Both the position numbers and the translations under genes were made by a program. A stretch of DNA of 64,000 nucleotides from Saccopteryx bilineata. Its lineage: Eukaryota; Chordata; Mammalia; Chiroptera; Emballonuridae. Under the pieces are notes generated by a model, which saw only the letters and a program-made list of their open reading frames with translations, was not told where the DNA came from and made no database searches. Below, in pieces: positions 34,500 through 47,851 of this stretch. How positions within the stretch are numbered: position 1 is the stretch's first letter; each line of letters opens with the position of its first letter. Where the stretch lies: NCBI RefSeq assembly GCF_036850765.1, contig NC_089490.1:292374982-292438981 (forward strand). Direction: 5' to 3'.

Positions 34500-35500
34500 T
34501 AGTAGTCTCCCCTTATCTGCAGTTGCACTTCCATGGTTTCAGTTACCCAATGTCAATCCTAGTCTAAAAATATTAAATGAAAAATTCTAGAAATAAGCAA
34601 TCATAAGTTTTATTTGCTTCTATTTTTTATTTTTAATTGTATTTATTGGGGTGAATTGGTTAATTAAATTATATAGGTTTCAGGTATACAATTTAATAAT
34701 ACATCATCTGTACATAGTACTGTGTGTTTGCCACCTTAAGCCAATTCTCCTTCCATCTCCGTTTATGCCCCCTTACCTTCATTTACTTCCCCCCACCCCC
34801 TTTCTCTTTGGTCATCAACATACTGTTGTCTGTGTCTATGATAGTTTTTTTTTCCTTTGCTTAATCCCTTCACTTTTTTCACTCAGCCCCCAATCTCATT
34901 CTTCTCTGATGGCTGTCAGTCTGTTCTCTATATCTATGAGTCTGTCTAGTCTGTCTCTATTTTGTTTGTTAGTCTATTGTTTTTCATTAGAGTCCACATG
35001 TAAGTGAAATCATATGGTACTTTCCTTTCTATGACTGTTTTATTTCACTTAGCATAAAAATCTCCAGGTCCATTTATGTTTTAAGGTGCACATCATTCTG
35101 AGTAACAACAACAAAAAATCTCATCTTGTCCTTCTCTGTTCCCTGGCCAGGAATCATCCCTCTGTCCATTCATCCATTCTCTATATGCTCTAGCTCCTCA
35201 CCTGTTAGTGACTTAGTAGCCCTCTGGGTTATAAAATCAACTGTTTCAACACCTTAATGCTTGTGTTGAAATAATCATTATTTTACTTAACAATAGCCCC
35301 CACAGCATAAAAATAGTGATGCTGGTAATTTAGCTATGGCTAAGAAAAGCCTTAAAGTGCTTCCTTTAAGTGATAAAGCATGTATGTATAGAAAAGACTA
35401 TATAGTATATACAGTATAGAATTTGATTCTATCTATGTCTTCAGACATCCACTGAGGATAGTCTTGGAATATATTCCCTGCGGATAAGTGGAGACTACTG
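34500..35500 (+). mobile_element. Tigger-like DNA transposon carrying a nested L1 fragment
   Basis: The left end AGTAGTCTCCCCTTATCTGC and the right end, inverted, CAGTAGTCTCCACTTATCCG are matching terminal repeats, with TA after the right end at 35501. Internal sequence (AAAATATTAAATGAAAAATTC; AGTGATGCTGGTAATTTAG; AAAGTGCTTCCTTTAAGTGA) resembles a Tigger 5' region into the start of its transposase. It is decayed and non-coding. An L1 3' end is inserted at about 34612-35082. Confidence 0.7.
34612..35082 (-). mobile_element. L1 3' end, nested in Tigger
   Basis: A poly-T-like left edge (TATTTTTTATTTTTAATTG) is followed by TTTCAGGTATACAATTTAAT, a C-rich stretch (CCCCCCACCCCC-like) and TAAGTGAAATCATATGGTAC TTTC. 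This is the reverse complement of a 5'-truncated L1 ORF2 end plus 3'UTR. Open frames here are incidental. Confidence 0.65.
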
Positions 35501-38500
35501 TAATAATGAGATTTTTTCCATATACATAAACACTTTAAAAAAATATCCTGGGGTTTATGGAGTGATTCTCCCTAGAGTTCTCAGTACTGGATAACTTTTC
35601 CATGACTCATTTATTCAGGAGAAGCAAAATGAATGGCTAAGGACTTCCTAGAGCAGAGAAGCTGAGTGACGTTTTATAGTAAAGTCACTTGCAGCTAAAA
35701 TATTTTAAAGACGTGCTTCTGAGAGCATCCAAGAAAACTGGCCAAATTTCAAAACTTTTATATTAAAAAGTGAAGCATAAATGAACAAATATATAAATGA
35801 TAAATTGATCAATAAATTTAGCAATGGATAGATAACAGGTTTCAACATAAGACAAACAGGGAAAACTATCTGTGCCTAGAAAAATCTAGCCACACTACTC
35901 ATTTCATCTGGTCAGTTATAGCTATTTTAGCTGTTCGTTTTATATCCTTCAGCCAATAGTAAGTGTAATTACTTAGAAAATCAACAATAAAAAGATGCAC
36001 AAACTGAGTTTTCATTCTAAGCTACAATGTCTGAATTAAACATATAGGATTTCACAAAAGGAATAAAAATAGGCTTCATCTATTTTGCTTAAGTTCTTTA
36101 TCTGTGGTATAGTGTAAATAAATAGAGCCAATATTGACACTACAAACTGAATTTGGATGCATACAATATCTTTCAAGAACACTCTTAAAAGTAATATAAA
36201 ATCTGATTCATCTATAAAATGCAGCCCAGGAATATATAAAATTTTACATAACTTCAGCAATATCATTGGCAAAGACATTCTGTATGCTAATTATGTGTGT
36301 GATATATCCAACACAGCTGCTACTCATTTCCCCATAGACTAGGGTAACATACCATTATAAATAAAGGTTCATTGCCAAAGAGAAATAGAATCTGCAGTTC
36401 CTTATTATAAAATGATATTTTGCAATGGGATTAATTTAATTAGTGATTAGATTAACTTTATACTTTAGAACATCAGAAAGAAATCTGTAACTCCAGTAGG
36501 AGATCACAAGAATAGGAGATAATTTATCTATAAATAATTAATTTTCATGTAAATAGATTGTGAAAACAAAATATTTAATTGAGTATCAGATACTCATATT
36601 ATGTTTCCTCAAGAGATTACATTGAAACAGAGCATGTTGCTCTTTTGTGATTTGGGAGAATTTATCTTGCATACTCATGCTTTTCTTATTACTCTCATAA
36701 CACTATAGATAAAACATGGTTACTGATACTAATTTCTTTTTGGTTTAAGTGGGATATATTACCTGAAATGCCTAGAAGAGATTATTAAAAAACAAAAGAG
36801 TGAAGTAATATCCAAGAATAGAGATATGAAATGATGCCAATATATAACTTCTCAAAAAAAATAACTAGCCTTAAATTCCTTTTTATAAATCTAGTATTTT
36901 AAAAATTGAAAATCTTGAAGATTAAGTTTACATTCTATTTATTTATTCTGCAAATGAATTCAATCTTTATTATAAAATTGTCAACCTGGCATATTTTTTT
37001 CCCAGATATTGGGCAACTATATTAAGAAATTGCTCTATATCATACAATGTTTACTATAATACAGAAATAATTTGGTATATAAATAGTATAAAATAGTATA
37101 ATTTTATACCTGCAGAAACAAATATACTTTCAAATAAATGAGATTATACTGTTATGCCTATCTATAACACAGTAAATGACAAACACAATAAATAACAAAG
37201 TAAATGACTGAAACTTGTCTTTCTTTTAAGGGTTGATATTTGAATTTGTTATCATAGTCGTGAATATGCTGACAGAGTGTTTGAAACAGAGTATGCAGTT
37301 GACACATAAATGAATACATTTCTGACTATGTATAGCAATAATGGAATTCCAACACGTTCTTTTGATACATGGAAATTCTGATATCAGTGTGGGAAATTTA
37401 GGCAATCTGGGGAAAGTGACTTGAACATATGCAAATAGACTGGACTCTAACACAGAGAAATCCACATATCAGAAAAGGCCTTCAAGAGGACCTGGTCATG
37501 AGAGCATGACATCCAGGCTTTTCTTAAGTACAAATATTTCTATTATTTTATTTTTCTTTGCAAGATGGAAGCTTGTTAGAGAAACAATTGAAAGTTAAAT
37601 GTATAACTATTTTCAAGTAAAGATTCAATTGACCTTGGAACTGAAAGTCCCCTTATACATCATCTAGTCTCTCTTCACCATTTTTAAATGAAGAAATTAA
37701 ATTCAGAGTGGTGAAGGAGCACAAACACCATCTCCCTTTTATTTATTTATTTATTTTTACTCCCATCCATTGTTCTCTTTACTATACCAGATCGGTTGTA
37801 GTTCCATCATGTAAAATTTGGTAAAGAACTAGTCAAACCCAAATGCCATTGACACTCGGCATGAATCCTTTTTTCCTTGTCTGCATGCATCTCTCAGTTG
37901 GTTCATCCTATTTTCAGTAAGGTTTGTGGAGGAAGACAGGCCTAACTAACCACAATGGGGAACCAAATGGCAGTCATTGTTTACCTTTGGGAGCACATGC
38001 TCGTGCTAACTATTATGAACCCCCAAATAACTTTAAAAATATAATAAATTTTATTTTTAAGGCATTCTTAATTACACAATTTATTTTTGGAGATATGGGT
38101 TCTTTCCATGGATTTTCTACTCTAGGATAACTTTTCACAAATGTGTTGGGGTTGTGGTATTCCTACCTATAAAATCAGTCATTAAGTCAAGTTTCAGTTC
38201 GGTTCCTTCTTGCTGTTGTAATCCCTGGTGATATTAAATCATTTGTTTCTTAATTTAAAATCTTCCTTCCAAAATGAAGATCACATTGTATAGGACAAAT
38301 TTTCCATTTTAAAATAGCATGTAATATCATTAGAAGTCATATGACAGCTGGGCCCTATTTTCATTAATAGTGAACATTGAACAAATAATTTTCCAAGACC
38401 AATGTTTTTCATACATTGTCAAACATATTTTTATACTCTGATATTTCAGCATGTTTTTTAGTGCTCTGTGCCTTTTGAAAGTGTGATTGAGTACGTAATT

Positions 38501-38849
38501 TTTAATAACACTTCTTCAATTTTTCCAATATGTTCTCATTGTCACTCCTCCCCTGCATTCATGACTGATCATATGGTATTTGTAAAAACCAGTGTAGGTT
38601 TCTTTAGAGAAAATATGTTGCTTCGTCAAGAAAAGTTCTAGCATAAGGCAAAGGAATCTTTCCCATCAATTATTTCAAGGTGTAATTATTTTTTCATTTT
38701 CTACTTTGTTTTAAAAGTTTAGACAAGGGGAAGTCCTAAAATATATACAGAAGATCATAACTACTTTTCCAAAATACAATAGTAAAATTTTCTAACAACT
38801 GTATTATGAAGTGACAGTTTTAGTACATTGTGAATATAATAATAATAGT
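35501..38849. other. Intron 1, no gene or identifiable repeat
   Basis: Over 3 kb of AT-rich unique-looking DNA. An ATTT run occurs at about 37740-37757. Confidence 0.55.
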
Positions 38850-39060
38850 AAAACAATTAATATTTATTAAATAGCTACTATGATAAACACTTTGATGCAT
38901 ACAATATCATAATTATTCTTGACAACAACTCTAATAACTATAATTAGCCATGTTTTCATGAGATAAAAATGAAATTTAGGAAGATAAAATAAATTTGTTG
39001 AGCCTACACTGGAGGCAAGATATGAACTGGTTGTTTCTGGATCAAACATCTGAAGTTAAT
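38850..39060 (-). mobile_element. MIR SINE
   Basis: ATTTATTAAATAGCTACTAT GATAAACAC, ACAACAACTCTAATAACTA and AGGAAGATAAAATAAATTTG TTGAGCC follow the MIR complement from its 3' end to the region before the tRNA-related head. Confidence 0.65.
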
Positions 39061-39080
39061 ATTTAAATGAACATGCTTTG

Positions 39081-39429
39081 GCCCTGCCCAGTGTGTTTAG
39101 TGGCAGAGCTTTGGTCTGGTGTGCAGACATCCCGGCTTGATCCCCAGTCAGGGCATGCATGAGAAGCGACCATCTGCTTCTCTTTCCTCTCTATCTCTCT
39201 GTTCTAAGTATCTTTCTCACTTGCAGCCAGTGGCTTGATTGGTTTAAGCATTGGCCCTGGCCACTAAGGATAGCCTGGGTGGGCCAATAGTGGGCCTCAG
39301 ATGCTAAGAATAGCTCAGTTGCTTCAAGCATTGGTCCCATATGGGGATTGCCAGGTGCATCCCAGTTGGGGCACATGTGGAAGTCTGTCTCACTATTTCT
39401 CCTCCTCTCACTTAAAAAAAGGCAAAATT
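39081..39429 (+). mobile_element. VES-type SINE, long form with extended 3' half
   Basis: The head GCCCTGCCCAGTGTGTTTAG TGGCAGAGC and the GAAGCGACCATCTGCTTCTC body are followed by a second module (AGCATTGGCCCTGGCCACTA; CAGATGCTAAGAATAGCTC; CATCCCAGTTGGGGCACATG). Duplications AACATGCTTTG and AACATGATTTG (39070-39080 and 39430-39440) bracket both modules, so they moved as one unit. Confidence 0.8.
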
Positions 39430-39440
39430 AACATGATTTG

Positions 39441-42400
39441 TTCCTTCCTCTATAGCTCAAAAGAAGGGGGGGAAAAAGGCCAGTAGATTTGGGTTGGGAA
39501 AGAGAAAAGGGAGTTAAGAAATCCAGAGTTAATATCAGGCAAAAAGTTATAAATACCATATCTTTCAATATGGTGAATGAATCAGTTTCATATTTAAGGA
39601 ATATAGAAATGACTGAGGGAGTAATTTAGCTGAAAATGATTCACCCAAAACACGATGTTATTTTTCCTTATAGAAAATATTCAGTAAGTTTTTGTAATAC
39701 AATCTCAAAATTGCAAATTGGCCATATTTTCACATTTGTTCTATAACTATGAAATACATTTTCACCAAAATGAGAACAGGATAAGAAGTTTATTATCTAC
39801 ATGTTATTTCGGAGGGAGAATATTGCCATTATACTTTTTACTCTGTGTAAAAATTATATAGACCTATCAATATTAGCTGAGTACCATGCTGACAGGTCCT
39901 TCTAAGAAAGTGTCCAACCAGTCCTTGTGAGGTCAAAGATTAATTTTTCAGAAAATGCATTATGTATTGGGGACTCAAGAGAAGATAACTTGTGACATGT
40001 AATTCAGATATGGTTAGGAAAATATTACATACCATTCAAAACACTGTCGAGGGTCCTGGTACAAAGAAACCAGATTTATGCTCATACAATTATCTCAGAA
40101 AATTTAACCAGAGATAATCAAAAAAAGGAAATCAGTAAAAATGAAAGAGAAACTACAAAAGTGCCAAGAGACAAAGGTTAGCATGACAAAACATACCGTG
40201 ATGAGAGTGGAACCTGTAGGCGAGCAGAACCTGAGAAGTAGGGAACTGCAGTCACATAATGAGATTTCTTCTTTTGGACACTTTATTAGAAGTATGAAAA
40301 TCATGTTTAAGATAAAATCACACAAATAGGAAGAAACTGACATTTGGAGACATTTGAGAGAATTCTGAAATAGATACTGAACTTCCCACCACTATATAAA
40401 TAGTAACATTTAATAAGTCTAACTTTATATATATATAAAGATAAATGTTATATTATATTGGAATCACTTATTTAATAAAGCAAAAAATTGCAAGAATGCA
40501 TGTTGTTAATATAACATTACTATGAAAGGAAGAATATGTATAGTTCACATTCTTATTACTAGTTGATTTCTAAATAAGTATAATACAACAATGTACTGTT
40601 TATAAGTGAAAATAATTGTAATTAGAATTATATCATAAAATGAGTGGTTAGTTAACATACCAGAGACTGTGAGACTGATATTTCTTTTACTTAAGATGAT
40701 GTTTCTTATATTTTCTTCTCTCCATTCAGAATTAATTCAAATATCACCTCTCAAAAAACTTTCCCTTTTCACCTTGATCAAGTTCCACCCATCCCTTTAA
40801 GTAACTGTTCATCACACTACCTACTTTCTCAGCATTCATCAATACCATATTTATCTTATTTTTTATTTGTGTCACTATACTGGAGAGGACTTTCCTGTGA
40901 TTAGAAACTCTTCGTATAATGTACACTGTTATAACCTCAGCACCAGAAAAATGCTATATGCAAAGTAAAGGTTGAAAAAAATATTTGGTACTAATACATG
41001 ATTATAGAACAAATTTGCTAAATAATATAACATAATAGGTTCTATATTTTATCAGTAATATAACTCTATTTTACAAAGATTAGGAGATTAGGAATAAGCT
41101 ATCTAATCATTAACATTCACTGCAAATATAACTAACTTCTAAGTTCATTTCAGCACATGTTACTCACAAGCATGAAATCATTATTACCATTTTGGTTTGA
41201 ATTATAATATCGAAATCATAGTAATATTCTCATACAAATAAAACCATCTTTATAAATTTTATTTATTTTAAGGTCAAGAATGGCATTTACTTTGTAGTCA
41301 CTAATAAAATTCAAAGAATAAAAGGGGACAACCATAAAAATAATATAAAAGGAAAGTTAAATACTTGGCATTAAATTATGTAATTTAATTAGAAATATGA
41401 AATACTGTGACATTTTATTACCATTGCTTTAAAACACTTTCATAATTCACTCGTATCTCTAAGATTCATGTATAACATACTTATTGTGACTTAAATCAAT
41501 ATGCATGATAGTATTCTATCTGTCATAGTAAATATTCTATATTAATTGCAATATAATCTACATTTATAGGATAAAATTATTCAAAATATATTTTATTGTA
41601 TGCTATGTCAACTTGAATATTATACTATATTAATGTTTATATTCATAATGTTGTAACTAACCCAGATTTACCTTATCTAAGTTAAAGAACAATAAAAGTT
41701 GACATCAAATTAAGTCTTTTTCATGCTTTTATATATTGAGTCCCAGTACTCTTTACCTAGATATGGTGAACTTGAGCAAAAGCATTTTTAATAATAATAA
41801 CAACAATAGCAATGGTTATTATATGAACCATTGATTATGTCTCCCCATAATACATTATAATGTGGATACTGTTAATACCTTCATTTTACCCAGGAAGATC
41901 CTGGTGCTCCAGGGCATTGAAAGACTTGCTTGATTTTATGTACACATTAAATCATAAGTACAGTATTTTATAAAGAGTTCTGAATAGTTTTGATCTTTTA
42001 AAAACCTATACTTCATGCTCCTTAAGGCTGTGGAAATATTTTTAAAACTCCAAATTTATGTGAAAAAGAAAAGAAAAAGAAAAGCAATTGCTGAAAACTT
42101 GGAGTCCAGGCTGAGGGATACAGACTTATTTAAAGATTTGCTGGGATTTAGTTTATGAGTGAGGGGGAGAGAGTTACTTGAATATATCTTTCATTTATGA
42201 AATTATACCTTGTTAAGTAAATCATTGGCTATTTGAGCTATTAAAATGTTATTATATCAGCACAGTAAAGAGGTATTAAGGTTTTTACAAGAAAAATGGC
42301 TTAGGGCCTAGAGAGTAAAAGACCAATGTAAGGTTTGACAAGGGTTACAGCTCTTAGATTTTTGGCTACATTTTCTCTATAAGAAATAACTGCAAACTAT

Positions 42401-44339
42401 AAAAGACATTGTTTTTCTACGTATGTCTTTGGCAGCAGTGAGGAGGACTGAAATGACAGTCTTGGATAAATTTGAAAGGTAGGTTTTAAAAGGGAGTTTT
42501 AGTCCTACCTATTTTGTGTTCCTTATTTCATATTGGAATTACAGATTTCAATTTTAGGGACAATAACAAACCAGAGTTCATTATACGGAGTAACCAGAAT
42601 GATAAGACAGTCTAAAATGCTACTTATTTTTATGTTGAAGAAATGAGGAATATTTCTACTGAAGAGAAAGTAAGTCTGGATAAGGTTTTCTTTGAATGAG
42701 TTTATTGCTCAGAGGTAGGGGTCGAATGAAGATTCGTTCCAAGCTCTATGGGGCAAACTAAGACAAAATAGAAAGAGAAGTTACAAGCTGATAAATGTTG
42801 TCACTTGGGGAAGAAGAGGCTCTCTAATAACTGAAGCTGTTTGGAGGCAACAGTAATTTCCACATGAGGGCCTCCCAGCTCGTTTCCCCACAGTACATAG
42901 CCTAAAACAGAGCGAGGGCTCAATAATGAGTACATGCAACATAACAAAGTGAAGCCATCAGCAAGAGGATAATTAATTATATAAATAATCGGAGGATTTT
43001 TTTCCTGATTGTGAGTTTAAAAAATAAGGACAATATGAAGGGTTCATGTAGGATTCTGACTACACTTCTCAGTAAAACTGCCCACATTGAGGATACTATG
43101 TTACGATATCGATGTTATGAGAAACGTTGCTTCTACTTATGCCTGCAAACTCTAAGGTGGATTTTCATTCCTACTACTTGGAAATGGGAAACAAGATCAG
43201 CTTCTTAATGTGAAACGTTTGTATGCATCAATATTAGGAATCATGACAGCTATAAGTCAATATCAAAACACTTTGCCAATTTGTCTCTTCACACACACTC
43301 CTTATAGTGATTATGTGTACTAAATGGCCTTAAGTTTTCGAGCCCTAGTTTTTGTTTGTTTGTTTTAATGATTCTTCAAATTTCTCACATAGCTGTGTAC
43401 ATACACAGTGGCATTCCTAAACTTACTAACTCTCTTGTCAGTGACAGTATGTCTCCTTATTCCACTCATCTCTGTTAAATGAATAGTGACCTTGGTAATA
43501 CTCAACACCCAGGAACACTCATTTCCACTCAAGTAGACAGTAAAAGCAGGGAGAGGTGGAGCGGTTTCTAAAAGCGTCCATGAAAATAGGGACCAATATT
43601 TATTAGCTCCGTAGCTTAGAAGTTTCTCATGTTGGAAAAGCTACTAATCTGTTACAGTTCACTGAACCATTTCCATAAAATGCAAGCCTAGTTCAGGATA
43701 TTCACTTACAAATAGTATAATATATTCTGTCTTTGGAGTGGAGGAGGGGGAGCATGATAAGGGAAAAGAAGCCAGGCAATATAGAAGTGAAAGTAGAACA
43801 AAACTAAAGTTGCAATAAAGGTAGGAAAGCACAAGAAGTTAGAAGTAGCAAGAAAAATAAATCACCACAATTCTTTGACATAAGATAAAATACTGGGAAT
43901 AGAAATAATTAAAATAATCAATAATTACATTTAAAAAATGATGCATAACTTCAAATTTAATAATGAATATATATTACTGATAGTTTCTAAAGCATCTTTT
44001 ATTTATAAAAAGCTACTGTATTGTGTGACTATGTAGAGAATTTTAAAATGATTTAATTGTTACTTTTTTTCTTAAAGCTACTTTCAAGTTTATATTCTCT
44101 ATAGTAAGATTTGATTTATAAATAGTTAGGAATATTTTTATCCAATCTTATAATCTGAAAACAATTTTTATTCTGGGGTAAAATTTCTTCACAATCATTC
44201 CATATGGATTGTTTACTTACATTTTCTTTTTAATTTTAGAAGAGTACAATTTATAAATGTGATCAGTGAAATATAGTTCAAGACATATACAAGTGACATT
44301 TTTATTCTAAAATAACATTTTGTTTCTCCCTGAATATGT
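39441..44339. other. Intron 1, no gene or identifiable repeat
   Basis: AT-rich. A MIR-like patch near 41860-41960 is too weak to call. The 42660-42930 part is less AT-rich but unassigned. Confidence 0.5.
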
Positions 44340-44670
44340 TTAAAGATCAATTTCGATGTAAGAGTTCCATAAGCTCATTTTAGCATTGAGTGTAGTGAAG
44401 AAGGCTCTCCATGCCCACGTTTGAATAAAGGGCTGTGGAGATCTCAGAGGCAGTGCTTCACTGGTCAGGCAGCACGCCCACAGCAGCTGAGGTCTGCAGA
44501 GACATCGCACATCCTTGATGACGTTATGATTAAATTCCAGTTGTTGTGGGACTCTGCTTCTGAGTCTGCGATAGAATCCCACCACTTTCTTGTCTCCATT
44601 CTATCGTTTGTTCTCCATCAGATTCAGTATTCACCTTTGGGTAGGTTGAATTACACCTTTGCATAGTTTG
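44340..44670. other. Unassigned GC-richer segment in intron 1
   Basis: About 330 bp noticeably less AT-rich than its flanks (CAGGCAGCACGCCCACAGC; GAGACATCGCACATCC), with 81-codon open frames on both strands. I do not recognise a protein or a repeat family in it. Confidence 0.4.
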
Positions 44671-45807
44671 CTGATTTATACATAAGTTTAAAAATTCTGT
44701 CAGAACACTTATCATCTTAGTTTTCTAAACTCACAAAAAAAATTCCAAAGTTGGATTTTTCTACTATATAAATAAAATAGTCTTTCATGTTTGGCTATTG
44801 AAAACTAAATTTAACACATGGTCTCGATTCCAAAATAGTGAGCTTGAAATATATATATATAAACATATTTAAATAGTTAATTATCTAGTGATAGATAAAT
44901 ATATAAAGACAGTACTGATAAAAATTTCATTCTAATGTACTAAAATACAGGTATTCCTGTAATATTAAAAAATATATGTTTATTATAGACATTTACTATT
45001 TATATTTTAGTAAAATTCTCTATTTTTAGCTGACCCAAAGTTAATTTTAATTATAAAGAAAAATATGTTTATAGAAGGTATGATAATAGCATTTTTTATT
45101 GTTAATGACTGTTATCAGGAGTCTCAATTTTAAGCTAAAAATAAAAGATTGACAAATATTTTTGCATACATAATCATAAGTATTTTGATAACAGTGCAGT
45201 AATTATTAGTTCTTGGAAGAGTAAGTTTTGTCAGAAATGTAAATCTGTTATTTAATATTCTTATATTAAAAGACATAATAATTATTTAATTTAAGTGATA
45301 TATACAATGCCACATCATCTAGATAAACTAGCATGATTTGAGGGAAAAGGGTAAATACTATCTCTCTTTTAATAGTTAAACTGATTCCAATCCCTGCTCA
45401 GTACATGCAGAGTTGATTTATAAGGTCTTAATAAGATATAACATTAATATGGAAGTAGTAGAAGTAATATAAATATTTATCCTTGACTGTTTCATTAATC
45501 ATTGTATCAATATATATGTTATTAAATATAAGAAAACACACCTTATTCTTAGTATAATATTTTTAATATAAAGCAAATTTTCAATTATGCAAATAATTAA
45601 CTCACCCAGTAATACAACAAATATAAAATGTCTATTGACTTGACCCTCAGTGAGGGAAAATAACCAAGTAAATAATTTAAAATTTCACCATGTAATGTGC
45701 TTTTTTTGCATTATACATAACAAAGAAAAATAAGAATTTTATGTTCTGATATTAATGATCTACTTTTGATTAATATGGTTTGAAATAGCATTGTTATTTC
45801 TACTTAA

Positions 45808-45885
45808 TGTAACACTTTCCTATCCACAATAATGTGGGCAAAGAGATGTAACACTTTCCTATCCACAATAATGTGGGCAAAGAGA
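45808..45885 (+). repeat. Perfect 39-bp tandem duplication
   Basis: The unit beginning TGTAACACTTTCCTATCC occurs at 45808-45846 and again, identically, at 45847-45885. The unit is complex sequence, not low complexity. Confidence 0.95.
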
Positions 45886-47815
45886 TTATGGTTTTTTTAG
45901 GTCTTCAAGAGTTGTGGACATTAAATTGAAAATGATTACTCACAGTGGCAGTTTTCAAATACAAAAGTCTAATTCTCTCTAATCAAAAAATTATACAAAT
46001 CAACCATACACATAGACTTTAACTGAGTTTAACTTTTTCTAGAAAAATAAATTGTAATTGTTATGTTTTATTTGTTCATGATATAATACCTAAAATTGCC
46101 TGAGAAAAGAGCTTTTTGATGTGTAATATTACACTGTTGTAACAACTTGAAGTCTATAACTGAATTATGCATTGAAGTGATTAATTGCTATTCCTTTTTA
46201 TTTTCCATATATATTTAGGATGTACACACATACAGATTAACCTATAAGCATATATATGCAGAAATTTATATAAAAACACAGAGAAAATACAGATATTGAT
46301 AAAGATATGAAACACAGATATATAGAAATGACTTTGTTATTTGACCTGCAAGGTTTGTAAAAGTTTCAACTGAGGCTTAATTACAGTACTAGAGATATTT
46401 TAAACGTTTGGCTTTCTGATGTAGTCTTTGCATTGTGAAGTATTTATAGCTTATAGATGTGAATATTGAGAAAGTATTTCTGGTAATTACAATAAATTAC
46501 TACAAAAATCTGCTTTGTAGGGAAAAAATAGGTAAAAGGAGTTACTTGATTGTCTGAGAGAACACTCTCTTTCAAACTTTTAGAAGTAATGTCCCAGGTT
46601 TATTAACAGAGCATATTTTGCATATAATAGAGCATTTTTACATGGAGATATTTTTATTACACCCAAGATTAAAACTATGTTTATAGATGTCCCAAGAGGT
46701 GAATTATTGGTGTCTGTTTGCTTAGACTACACATTGTTATATGTGTTGTTGTCTCTCCTGTTAAAAGGACTTTCTATAAATATTGTTTCTTGTTTGTATT
46801 AACTTTCCTAAGACCCTATTTTAGTGGTATGAGGAAAAAGTCATTATACATTGGAACCTCTATTAATCAAGTGTAGTGAGTTTAACATATTCTAATAAAA
46901 ATATTGTGAGGTATATCTACTTTGTACAATATATTTGTACAATATATTTAGAAACATATTTTTCTTTAAAATCAAAATCAAATAAAAAGTACTAGCTACT
47001 ACTTTTCTCATTTTAAGTAGAATAAATTTGGAGTAAAAAATATAACAGAATCCTTCATGCTTTTCACAATTGTAGAGCCAACCTCAAAAAGTATAATGAG
47101 TAACAAGCTTTTTAATTCATACTTATGAAACAATCATATGCTCTGGTGTTTCATTGATTAAGAAGAACAAGAATTATCTTGCTCATAAAAAAATAGAAAG
47201 TATGAGAGCAGTCATTTCTCCTGAAATTGATTTATAATTTGGCAAGGTAATGGAATAGAAAAAGAAAAAGGAAATATGTTGAATACCACCTTAAGAAAAT
47301 ATTCAGGTCTTCACATTTTCCCCACTTTTTTACGTAAAAGTAAGTAAATATCACACACCTACACACACATACACACCACCACCACCACAACCACAACACC
47401 ACCAATAATATATACTTCATAAGGTTTCCATTTTCTCTTCATAGAAATCCATTACAATGGCTTTTATGTCTGAAAAGTGTTTCTTGGTAGTCCTGATGGA
47501 AAATGTCTTGGTTAGGCTCCAGAGATCATGCTTTTATTTATGCATTTTGCATTCTTAATGTGGTTCTAAGACCATCTCTTACTAGTGCTAAACTTAGGGA
47601 TAAGTGCATTAACTTATTAGGACTGCTACGAAAATGTTTAAAGTGCTACAGGCACTCTTCTCACTGTGCCTCCCTTACTATATTTTAATCATGAGAATAA
47701 TAGTAGTTCCAGGCAGAGGAATTTGAAGTAACTCATAATAAAAAATAAAAAAGGAAAAAAAAAACTTTTTCAGAATGTTTTAAACAATCCAGGAATCATT
47801 GTTTTCAGCTAACTG

Positions 47816-47816
<1 letters not shown>

Positions 47817-47847
<31 letters not shown>
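47817..47847 (+). repeat. (TG)n microsatellite
   Basis: About 15 TG units in intron 1. Confidence 0.95.

Positions 47848-47851
<4 letters not shown>

Noticed and set aside
41860..41960. MIR-like patch
   Set aside because: Only one short block is suggestive (TTCATTTTACCCAGGAAGAT); the order of other MIR blocks is not convincing.
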